A DNA stretch of 6,313 bases from an uncultured Collinsella sp. (GCA_900552995.1 USBX01000056.1:1-6313), one strand, 5' to 3'. Shown: positions 1 through 5,490, counted from the stretch's first letter. Notes: generated from the sequence alone by a model not told the origin. Made by a program: numbers and translations.

Positions 1-376
1 GAGCCAGGTTGGGGCGATGCGTGGGGGCGGGCGCCTGGGCACCCTGCGCGGGCACGTCGAGTATGCTGAAGGATGCCGTGCTGCCGGGGTCGATGTTATG
101 GCGCGGCTGCGGGGTCTTGGCCGGCGAGATGGACATGTCGGCTGGCTCACCCAGCGTGGCCGTGGCATCGGCCTTTGCCTCGTCGGCCTCGGCCTGGGCC
201 CAAGCCTGTTCAAAGGTCAGGGGCTCGGCGGAGTCGGAAGCGGCGTCCGTCTCGACAGCAGCATCGTTGCCGGCCTCGTCCTCGTCGCTCGACACGTCAC
301 GCGACGCGGTCTCGTCCCACTCTTCGTCCGGAGCCTCGCCCTCGCTATACCACCATTCAAAGTTATCGATATCCAT
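1..376 (-). CDS. Hypothetical acidic low-complexity protein, N-terminal part (runs off left edge)
   Basis: An open frame of 125 codons begins with ATG at 376 and continues without a stop to the window edge, so only the N-terminus is seen. The start is supported by AAGGGGG at 385-391, 8 nt upstream. The protein begins MDIDNFEWWYSEGE. Residues 1-50 or so are strongly acidic (many Asp/Glu plus Ala/Ser); an Ala/Glu stretch follows that includes LTFEQAWAQAEADEA, then a Pro/Ala-rich stretch near residues 105-125. No signal peptide or membrane segment is visible in this part. Such composition suggests a disordered acidic N-terminal tail ahead of a domain outside the window. I do not recognise the family. 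It is separated from the MerR gene by 232 bp of hairpins, so it probably has its own promoter. The reading frame is convincing; the function is unknown. Confidence 0.72.
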   Translation of the reverse strand, partial: MDIDNFEWWYSEGEAPDEEWDETASRDVSSDEDEAGNDAAVETDAASDSAEPLTFEQAWAQAEADEAKADATATLGEPADMSISPAKTPQPRHNIDPGSTASFSILDVPAQGAQAPAPTHRPNLA

Positions 377-417
377 ACGGGGCGCCCCCTTGGCCTCGCA
401 AATAAACACTTGCCAGC

Positions 418-423
418 CTTATA
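418..423 (-). promoter_or_regulatory. Possible -10 element (TATAAG) for the acidic protein gene
   Basis: TATAAG lies about 42 bp before the start codon at 376, leaving a leader of roughly 35 nt that contains the Shine-Dalgarno site. No convincing -35 hexamer is seen 16-18 bp upstream, so the call rests on the -10 match and the position only. Confidence 0.2.
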
Positions 424-453
424 CCCCCAGATGGCACGGCGGCTCGCATGGAA

Positions 454-482
454 TGTGATAAAGGGACTATCCCTTTGTCACA
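454..482 (-). repeat. Palindromic spacer repeat, copy B
   Basis: The minus strand reads TGTGACAAAGGGA, TAG, TCCCTTTATCACA. The two 13-nt arms pair completely in RNA except for one G-U wobble, around a 3-nt centre. It shares its core and orientation with the repeats at 583-615 and 5491-5521. There is no T-run after the stem, so it is not a typical intrinsic terminator. It forms the far edge of the hairpin cluster between the MerR gene and the acidic protein gene. Confidence 0.75.
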
Positions 483-498
483 CGGCCAGACGTGAAAA

Positions 499-531
499 CT
501 TATAAACTTGCAAATTTCGCAAGTTTATAAG
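499..531. repeat. Perfect inverted repeat 1 with the AAACTTGC core
   Basis: Arms CTTATAAACTTGC (499-511) and GCAAGTTTATAAG (519-531) are perfectly complementary over 13 bp, around a 7-nt centre. It is AT-rich in an otherwise GC-rich window and shares AAACTTGC/GCAAGTTT with the inverted repeat at 539-571. No T-run follows on either strand. It could be a protein-binding dyad, an RNA hairpin or part of a small mobile repeat. Confidence 0.8.
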
Positions 532-538
532 ATGCCAC

Positions 539-571
539 CTTAGAAACTTGCAGATTTTGCAAGTTTCTAAG
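539..571. repeat. Perfect inverted repeat 2 with the AAACTTGC core
   Basis: Arms CTTAGAAACTTGCA (539-552) and TGCAAGTTTCTAAG (558-571) are perfectly complementary over 14 bp, around the 5-nt centre GATTT. Its centre is 40 bp from the centre of the first inverted repeat. The outer arm bases differ from that copy (CTTAGA against CTTATA), yet each copy keeps its own pairing. No T-run follows. Confidence 0.8.
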
Positions 572-582
572 AAATGGGCGTG

Positions 583-615
583 GATGTGACAGAGAGACTG
601 TCCCTTTGTCACATC
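583..615 (-). repeat. Palindromic spacer repeat, copy A, overlapping the MerR gene stop
   Basis: The minus strand starts GATGTGACAAAGGGACAGTC and ends TCTGTCACATC, so the ends form a hairpin with one wobble and one mismatch. The first bases, ATGTGA, are the last Met codon and the TGA stop of the MerR gene. It has the same orientation and core as the repeats at 454-482 and 5491-5521. Confidence 0.75.
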
Positions 616-1478
616 TGAAGGGCGACGGGGATTTGGATGCAGCAGAAGTCCTCTTGATGGGACTCGTCGTAGCTCGTGGTGTCGAGGTAGCAAAAGTCGA
701 AAGCGTTGCCGATGGGCTGGAGCGCGTGCTTGTCCATGCAAGCCACGATGGCGCGGATGCCCTCGGGCTCATACGGCATGCCCCAGCGGCTCATGCACAG
801 ATACGTGCCCTCGGGCAGCACTTCGATGCCGATCTCTGCCAGCTCGGCAGCGTCGCTCGGCAGCAGCTCCTCGGCACCGCGCGGCAGCACGGCAAAGGAG
901 CCAGCGCCGGCGATGGGATCGTCGGAATGCAGCGCCTCGCGACGCAGCATGGCACCCCAGCCGCGCATAGGGCGCGTGCCCGTCAACGCACGCATGCGCA
1001 GGATGGCCCGCATGAGCGTGGGATGGAGCATCGAGCGGCCGCGCTCGATATCGCCCGGAAACTCCTCAAAGACCACGTAGCGGCGCTCGAATTGCTTGAG
1101 CTCCGGCCTACCCTCGCGCTCGCGCCAGTAAACCGCCTCGTCGTAAAAGCTCAGACGCTCCTGCACGCTCGAACGCTCGGCTTTGAGCCCGGCAATCTGC
1201 TCATCGAGCGCCTGCACCCGCGAGCGCAGGTGATCGGTCATCTCTCCGATGTCGAACGTCGAGGTCAGGCGGTCAATCTCGTCGAGTTCGAGCCCCAGGT
1301 CGCGCAGCATGCAGATCAGACGCATGAGCGGGATCTGCATGGGCGAATAGAAACGGTAGCCTTTTTCGTTAACCACGGCGGGCTTAAACAGACCGATCTT
1401 GTCGTAGTAGATGAGCGTTTGGCGCGAAACATTAAACAAGCTCGCCATCTCGCTAATCGCATACATGCCCGTCTGCAT
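609..1478 (-). CDS. MerR-family transcriptional regulator with BmrR/GyrI-like effector domain
   Basis: Predicted 289-residue DNA-binding regulator. Residues 5-50 or so form a MerR winged helix-turn-helix: YAISEMASLFNVSRQTL, then IYYDKIGLFKP and NEKGYRFYSP. Residues 77-115 look like the dimerisation coiled coil. Residues 130-286 resemble the effector-binding domain of BmrR/GyrI-like proteins and end with the typical IQIPV strand; several Cys lie near the end (C263, C279, C280). The ATG at 1478 is chosen because GGGAGG (1483-1488) precedes it; the longer frame from 1544 would have to read through a terminator hairpin. It lies 91 bp downstream of ubiX, behind that terminator, so it may have its own promoter or depend on read-through. 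Members of the family activate promoters with long spacers when bound to ligand. I infer control of the adjacent transporter-decarboxylase genes by an aromatic ligand. Family assignment is firm; target and ligand are inference. Confidence 0.9.
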   Translation of the reverse strand: MQTGMYAISEMASLFNVSRQTLIYYDKIGLFKPAVVNEKGYRFYSPMQIPLMRLICMLRDLGLELDEIDRLTSTFDIGEMTDHLRSRVQALDEQIAGLKAERSSVQERLSFYDEAVYWREREGRPELKQFERRYVVFEEFPGDIERGRSMLHPTLMRAILRMRALTGTRPMRGWGAMLRREALHSDDPIAGAGSFAVLPRGAEELLPSDAAELAEIGIEVLPEGTYLCMSRWGMPYEPEGIRAIVACMDKHALQPIGNAFDFCYLDTTSYDESHQEDFCCIQIPVALQM

Positions 1479-1506
1479 AGGTCCTCCCGACACACCCTTT
1501 GACACG

Positions 1507-1537
1507 AAAAGCCCGCCGCCCACAGGGGCAGCGGGCT
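1507..1537 (-). terminator. Intrinsic terminator after ubiX
   Basis: On the minus strand AGCCCGCTGCCC pairs with GGGCGGCGGGCT (12 bp, one G-U wobble) around the loop CTGT, and the stem runs into TTTT then CG. The stem is strong but the T-run is short, so termination may be partial. It lies between ubiX and the MerR gene and would mostly uncouple them, or set the regulator's level by read-through. Confidence 0.75.
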
Positions 1538-1569
1538 CAAACACTACTCGTATCCTACCCTAAAGACAC

Positions 1570-2148
1570 CTACGACCAGCGCTTATAGTTTGCACATGAC
1601 ACGCCGACGGCCTCGAGCGCCTTGGCGGCGATGTGATGCACCGCGTCATCGAGCGTGGCGGGGCCGTTGTAAAACGTGAGCATAGGCGGCATGAGCATGA
1701 TGCCGGGCACGCGCGCCAGGCGCGCCATGTTATCGACGTGAATGGCGCTGAAGGGCGTCTCGCGCACCATGAGCACCAGGCGGCGCTGCTCTTTCATCTG
1801 CACATCGGCCGCACGCAGCAACAGGTTTTCGCTGTAGCCGCTCGCGATGCCGGCGAGCGTCTTCATGGAGCAAGGGGCCACAATCATGCCGTCAACCGGA
1901 TAGGTACCGCTTGCGATGGCGGCGCCGATATTTTTATTGTCGTAGACCACATCGGCGTGCGCGGCAAACTCGTCGAGCGTCATGCCGAGCTCCTGCTCGA
2001 TGGTGATCTCTCCCCCGCGCGTGACGACAAGCGCCGACTCGGCACCGGCCTGACGCAGGCATTTGAGGCACTCAAGACCCAGCGCGGCACCGCTGGCGCC
2101 CGAAACGCCAACGACAATGCGACGGGGACGGACAGAAGACTCAGGCAT
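1570..2148 (-). CDS. ubiX: UbiX/LpdB-type flavin prenyltransferase (prenyl-FMN synthase)
   Basis: 192 residues, the usual size of the UbiX/Pad1 family, which joins dimethylallyl phosphate to reduced FMN to make the prenylated FMN cofactor of UbiD decarboxylases. Visible family motifs are VGVSGASGA (13-21, flavin phosphate binding), VAPCSMKTLAGIASG (90-104), RETPFS (129-134) and MLMPPMLTFYNGP (151-163). The protein is soluble with a Rossmann-like fold and forms dodecamers in the family. The ATG at 2148 has AAGGAG 5 nt upstream. It begins 37 bp after the UbiD-family stop on the same strand, so the two are surely cotranscribed, and it ends before a terminator. Next to an LpdC-like enzyme it most likely acts as that enzyme's cofactor maker (LpdB/BsdB role) rather than in ubiquinone synthesis; no quinone gene is near. 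The family is very secure. Confidence 0.96.
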   Translation of the reverse strand: MPESSVRPRRIVVGVSGASGAALGLECLKCLRQAGAESALVVTRGGEITIEQELGMTLDEFAAHADVVYDNKNIGAAIASGTYPVDGMIVAPCSMKTLAGIASGYSENLLLRAADVQMKEQRRLVLMVRETPFSAIHVDNMARLARVPGIMLMPPMLTFYNGPATLDDAVHHIAAKALEAVGVSCANYKRWS

Positions 2149-2185
2149 GACGGCTCCTTACTTAGTTACTCGGTAGGGTTACTTA

Positions 2186-3673
2186 CTAGAAAGCGAGCTC
2201 CGCGGCCCACTTGTCCTTGTCGATCTCCATGAACTGCGAGCGGATGAAGTTCTTCTTGAGGTCGAACGGAACCGTGCAGTCGAAGATGGCCTTGCAGGCG
2301 ATGCCGTGCTCGCGGATCGAAGGATCGAACGCAGGGTCGTTGGACGGGTCAAGCACGTGGCAGTGGCAGCCGGGGATGGTGATGAGGTCCACGTCGGCCT
2401 GGAAGCGCGTGGTCATGGCCCACATCACGTCGCTCATATCGAAGATGTTGACATCCTCGTCAACAAGGATGACGTGCTTGAGCTCGGAGAATGCCGAGAA
2501 GGCGAGCATGGCGGCGTTGCGCTGACGGCCCTCGTCATTTTTGCTCGACTTCTTGAACTGCATGATGGCAACGAACTTGCCGCCGCCGCAGGGGGCAGCG
2601 TGAACATTGAGCAGGCGGCCCGGGATGGCGGTCTCGACCATCTTGTAGATGGAAGCCTCGGTGGGGATGCCCGCCATGGAAACGTGCTCGTGCGAAGGAC
2701 CGATACAGCTCTCCATGATGGGATTGACGCGCGTGGTGACGGCGGTGATCTTGATCACCGGGCAGACCTTGGCGCCACCGGTGTAGCCGGGGAACTCGGG
2801 CATGGCGTAGCCGTGGCCGTTGACATCCTCGTTGATGGTCTCGTCGTGCATGAGGTAGCCCTCGAGCACGTACTCGGCATTGGCGATGCACTTCTGCGGA
2901 ACGGTGACGCAGTCGGCAAGCTCGACGGCGTGGCCGCGCAGGGCGCCGGCGATCTGCAGCTCGTTGAAGCCGAGCGGCGTGGTGGGAGCCTCGAAGCCGC
3001 AGCACATGTACACGGCGGGGTCCAGGCCGATGGAGATGGAGATGGGCATGTCCTCGCCGCGCTGGCAGTACTCGTCAAAGAACGCGCCCAGGTGACGGCT
3101 GCCCGGGGTAATCCACATGGCGAGCTTGTCCTTGTCGACGCAGGAGAAGCGGTGGATGGTCACGTCGGACTGGGAGCCGTCGGGACTCGTGCCATAGGCG
3201 AGACCCATGGTGATGTAGGGGCCGCCGTCGACGGGCGTGTTGGTGGGAGCGGGGACGATCTTGCGCAGGTCAAAGCCCTCGTCGGTCGCCTTGTACACGA
3301 CCTCCTGACAGTCGACGTGCGCACCCTCGGCGATCTGCTCGGGCGCGATCAGGTTCTCGAAGCGCTTACCGATCTCGAGGCCCAGGTGCTCCTCGTCCAG
3401 GTCGAGCAGGGCGGCAACGCGCTTGCGGCTGGCAAGCATGCCGATGCAGACCTTGGCGTCGTCAAAGCCCTTGACGTTGTTGAAGACCATCGCCGGACCC
3501 TCTTTGGTCGGACGCATAACGGTGCCGCCGGCACCGACGTGGCGATAGACGCCCGAGACCTCGGCGTCCGGATCGACCTGGGTGTCGGTCTCGAGCAGCT
3601 GGCCAGGCATCTCGCGCAAAAAGTCGAGCGCAGAACGCAGATCATGGATCTGGGAAGCATCGGTGGTGGACAT
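2186..3673 (-). CDS. lpdC: UbiD-family decarboxylase, LpdC-like (gallate/protocatechuate type)
   Basis: 495 residues, the usual length for UbiD enzymes, which decarboxylate aromatic or unsaturated acids without oxidation using prenyl-FMN. The closest match I recall is the gallate decarboxylase LpdC of Lactobacillus plantarum: shared stretches include EVSGVYRHVGAGGT (38-51), FNNVKGF (64-70), APTNTPVDGGPYIT (142-155), SDVTIHR (169-175), AMPEFPGY (290-297), EHVSMAGIPTEASI (329-342) and VDEDVNIFDM (404-413). R175 and E293 fit the conserved catalytic Arg and Glu of the family, and E282 may be the second Glu. The ATG at 3673 is chosen over 3769 because GAAAGGA lies 7 nt upstream and family similarity starts just after it. 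It sits 142 bp after the transporter and 37 bp before ubiX. UbiD family is certain; a di- or trihydroxybenzoate substrate is likely, but the exact one cannot be read. No small LpdD/BsdD-type subunit gene is in the window. Confidence 0.94.
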   Translation of the reverse strand: MSTTDASQIHDLRSALDFLREMPGQLLETDTQVDPDAEVSGVYRHVGAGGTVMRPTKEGPAMVFNNVKGFDDAKVCIGMLASRKRVAALLDLDEEHLGLEIGKRFENLIAPEQIAEGAHVDCQEVVYKATDEGFDLRKIVPAPTNTPVDGGPYITMGLAYGTSPDGSQSDVTIHRFSCVDKDKLAMWITPGSRHLGAFFDEYCQRGEDMPISISIGLDPAVYMCCGFEAPTTPLGFNELQIAGALRGHAVELADCVTVPQKCIANAEYVLEGYLMHDETINEDVNGHGYAMPEFPGYTGGAKVCPVIKITAVTTRVNPIMESCIGPSHEHVSMAGIPTEASIYKMVETAIPGRLLNVHAAPCGGGKFVAIMQFKKSSKNDEGRQRNAAMLAFSAFSELKHVILVDEDVNIFDMSDVMWAMTTRFQADVDLITIPGCHCHVLDPSNDPAFDPSIREHGIACKAIFDCTVPFDLKKNFIRSQFMEIDKDKWAAELAF

Positions 3674-3701
3674 GAAGTGTTCCTTTCGGGAGAGCGCCCG
3701 G

Positions 3702-3717
3702 CGGCGGTGCACCGCCG
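3702..3717. repeat. 16-bp perfect GC palindrome just before the decarboxylase gene
   Basis: CGGCGGTGCACCGCCG is self-complementary over all 16 bp. As RNA it can form a 6-bp stem with a TGCA loop, with an alternative register using the neighbouring CCGGCGG. It is 28 bp upstream of the decarboxylase start and about 12 bp before its ribosome binding site. Possible roles are an operator or an mRNA hairpin that sets relative expression or RNA stability in the operon. No T-run follows, so it is not a terminator. Confidence 0.5.
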
Positions 3718-3751
3718 GACTGGGTAACATAGCGGGGCCGCGGCGCTCATA

Positions 3752-3820
3752 GATAGAGCGCTCGGCCACTCGCAGCTCAAGCGTTCGGCTGCTTACAGCC
3801 CAAGCACTCGACCGCTTACA
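3752..3820 (-). repeat. Three tandem copies of a degenerate 23-bp unit at the transporter stop
   Basis: On the minus strand, copies occupy 3820-3798, 3797-3775 and 3774-3752. Copies 1 and 2 start TGTAAGC and differ at 5 of 23 positions, all transitions. Copy 3 (starting TGCGAGT) matches copy 2 at about 15 of 23 positions. The array begins inside the last codons of the transporter and fills half of the spacer to the decarboxylase gene. Each unit can form a small AAGC/GCTT stem; in copy 3 one pair changes to G-C and another to a wobble, so pairing is kept. Confidence 0.6.
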
Positions 3821-5273
3821 TCAGGCCAAAGAGGTGGAACCAGGCGGCCTCGACCAGTACGACGATAAAGACGACCGCGGTGAGGGGAATGCCCATGCGC
3901 ATGGCCTCTTTGGAGGTGTAGCCGCCGGCGTCCTTGCCCTCGCCGATAAGGATCGGCAGGTTATGGAACGGCAGGATGTAGTGGATGTTGATGGACGTGA
4001 AGACGATGAGTGCCACGGCGAGCGGGCTCACGCTGGAGCCAGCCGCGAAGCTGATGAACGCCGGCACGCACACGCCGAGCACGGCCATGACCGAGCCCAT
4101 GAACATGTGGATGATCATGGAGAGCGCGGCGACAAGCAGGGCGAACAGGAAGATGTTCTCGGGCACGGAGCTGGGAAGCACGACATCGGCGATCCAGGCG
4201 TTCATGCCGGTGGCACCGCCCACAGAGCCCACGGCCATGGCGGCCGTCAGGAACATGAGAGACTTGATGTCGACAGCGTTCCAGCTGGCGGGAGTGAGGA
4301 CCTCACCGATGATGGGCATGGCGAGCGCGACGCCGATGGCAAGTGTCACCCAGCCGATGTAATCGCCCGAGACGGTGAGCCACAGCGCGATGGCGATGAC
4401 AAGCCACACGATGGTGCGGATCTCCTTGACGGAGAGCTTGCCGAGCGCAGCCTGCTTGGCCACGATCTGCTCGCGATCGTAGACGAGCTCCTTGCTGGGC
4501 TTAAAGAGGAAAAGGCCCAGGAACAGGGTGCACAGCAGCGCGACCAGCATAGGCACGCTCATGTACAGGAACCAGTCGACAAAGGACGGGCTCATGCCGC
4601 CGGCCTCGGCGCTGTACTGCGCAACGAGCGGGTTGAGCGTGGAGTCGCCCGTCAGGAAGAACATGGAGCCCGGGGCGGCAGCGGCAAACACGAGGAAGCC
4701 GAGCTTGCCGCGGTCGTCGTCACCGTAGCCGGCGGACTCGGCGATTACCGAGACGACGGCGAGGATGAGAAAGGCACGGGGGAACGGATGCGGGATCAGC
4801 AGCGACAGCACAAAGGTGAGCGCGAAAATCGAGATGATGAGCGACTTGGCATCGCGCACGAACTTGAGCATGAACGCATAGGCGATGCGCTCGCCCAGGC
4901 CCGACTCCTTGACCGCGCTGGCGATGAGGTAGGCGCCGATGACGAGCCACATGGTGGCCTTAGTCCACGAGCTAAACGTGGAGGCGACCGTCGCCGAGAT
5001 GCTCGCGGCGCCCGTGTCGTCCACGCACACCTTAAACAGGACGAGCAGCGCGCAGTAGAGCAGGCCCACAAAGCCCGGCTGTGCCACGCCACATGCCCAG
5101 AACACCACCGTGGCGAGCGTCAGTGCCAGACAGGTCTGACCGCCGACCGTGAGCTCGACCGTCGAGCTCAGCTCCGCCAAAGGAAGAAACTTCACCAGCA
5201 AAAAGACAACGATACCCAGCACAAAGCCAATTTCACGCTTGGTGATCTTAAACGCCTTCTTTTCCGCTTCCAT
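3816..5273 (-). CDS. DASS/SLC13-type carboxylate transporter
   Basis: 485-residue inner-membrane protein with about 12 hydrophobic segments, including residues 15-30, 48-62, 66-82, 107-120, 143-160, 166-178, 238-257, 286-300, 305-322, 337-352, 374-409, 417-433 and 462-482. The length and two-repeat layout fit the DASS (SLC13, CitT-like) family of anion and di/tricarboxylate carriers. FFLTGDSTLNPL (205-216) occupies the place of the first substrate-loop motif and ILPFHNLPILIGEG (433-446) a matching place in the second half; neither is a canonical SNT. The N-terminus is Lys-rich and cytosolic, with no signal peptide. The ATG at 5273 is chosen because AAGGTG lies 5 nt upstream and similarity is lacking before it. 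It is first in the gene order before the decarboxylase and ubiX, so it probably imports the acid that they process. Membrane carrier: secure. Family: likely. Substrate: inferred from neighbours. Confidence 0.88.
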   Translation of the reverse strand: MEAEKKAFKITKREIGFVLGIVVFLLVKFLPLAELSSTVELTVGGQTCLALTLATVVFWACGVAQPGFVGLLYCALLVLFKVCVDDTGAASISATVASTFSSWTKATMWLVIGAYLIASAVKESGLGERIAYAFMLKFVRDAKSLIISIFALTFVLSLLIPHPFPRAFLILAVVSVIAESAGYGDDDRGKLGFLVFAAAAPGSMFFLTGDSTLNPLVAQYSAEAGGMSPSFVDWFLYMSVPMLVALLCTLFLGLFLFKPSKELVYDREQIVAKQAALGKLSVKEIRTIVWLVIAIALWLTVSGDYIGWVTLAIGVALAMPIIGEVLTPASWNAVDIKSLMFLTAAMAVGSVGGATGMNAWIADVVLPSSVPENIFLFALLVAALSMIIHMFMGSVMAVLGVCVPAFISFAAGSSVSPLAVALIVFTSINIHYILPFHNLPILIGEGKDAGGYTSKEAMRMGIPLTAVVFIVVLVEAAWFHLFGLM

Positions 5274-5326
5274 CTCCCCACCTTTCTTGTTGGGGGCGCT
5301 CCGGATTCGCAGCCACGTTGCCACTT

Positions 5327-5357
5327 AAAAAGGGGCGCCCGTTATCGGACACCCCTT
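5327..5357 (-). terminator. Terminator-like hairpin in the region before the transporter gene
   Basis: On the minus strand AAGGGGTGTCCG pairs with CGGGCGCCCCTT (12 bp, two G-U wobbles) around the loop ATAA, and the stem runs directly into a T-run (five T in all at 5331-5327). It lies 54 bp before the transporter start. It may be a second terminator for the idi-side transcript or a conditional terminator in the transporter leader. A second GCGCCCCC segment at 5292-5302 can pair with the same left arm, which would give an alternative fold. Confidence 0.55.
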
Positions 5358-5422
5358 ACGTTGCGCTGTGTTGCGGCAATACAGTCAAGCGGGATTTTTG
5401 GATGAGAAGCGATCCCCTGGAC

Positions 5423-5489
5423 AAAAACCGTCACAACATTCGACGCTTTTCCTCGATTTCGAGATTTTCATCGAATGCTGTGACGGTTT
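5423..5489 (-). terminator. Long hairpin terminator downstream of the idi-like gene
   Basis: Arms AAACCGTCACAACATTCGA (5425-5443) and TCGAATGCTGTGACGGTTT (5471-5489) are complementary over 19 bp with one wobble/mismatch. The 27-nt interior holds a small CTCGA/TCGAG hairpin (5452-5463). On the minus strand the stem ends in TTTTT (5427-5423), as in an intrinsic terminator for the gene ending at 5516. The length and nested structure are unusual for a simple terminator and resemble a dispersed palindromic repeat recruited as one. Confidence 0.65.
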
Positions 5490-5490
5490 G

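Noticed and set aside
9..505. Overlapping plus-strand frames at the left edge
   Set aside because: They have Ser/Ala or Arg/Pro-rich translations without starts of quality. The minus-strand frame from 376 has a good ribosome binding site and a natural acidic N-terminus.
454..615. A CRISPR array
   Set aside because: The repeats are palindromes with unequal spacing, only two per kind, and no unique spacers of constant length.
478..772. Short minus-strand frames covering the hairpin cluster
   Set aside because: They translate inverted repeats (repeated NLQ/CKF stretches) and overlap the end of the MerR gene in another frame, so they are not genes.
606..1502. A 298-codon open frame on the plus strand opposite the MerR gene
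   Set aside because: It begins inside the palindromic repeat, shows no domain and is the shadow of a gene with an obvious MerR fold.
1479..1544. An upstream ATG at 1544 for the MerR gene
   Set aside because: It would translate the terminator hairpin and adds a Gly/Pro-rich tail not expected in the family; the ATG at 1478 has GGGAGG.
2306..3727. A 473-codon open frame on the plus strand opposite the decarboxylase gene
   Set aside because: Its protein is rich in His, Gly, Asp and Val with no recognisable domain, as expected for the mirror of GC-biased codons. The minus-strand frame has full family motifs.
3674..3769. An upstream ATG at 3769 for the decarboxylase
   Set aside because: The added 32 residues are Arg-rich and translate the tandem repeat and palindrome; the ATG at 3673 has a good ribosome binding site and the family start.
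5383..5388. TTGACT on the minus strand as a -35 box for the transporter
   Set aside because: No acceptable -10 hexamer lies 16-20 bp downstream, and the implied start would fall inside the hairpin at 5327-5357. It could still be a MerR-type long-spacer promoter, but the sequence does not show it.
3834..5405. A 523-codon open frame on the plus strand opposite the transporter
   Set aside because: It is extremely rich in charged residues and His/Gly, with no domain or ribosome binding site, and mirrors a clear membrane protein gene.
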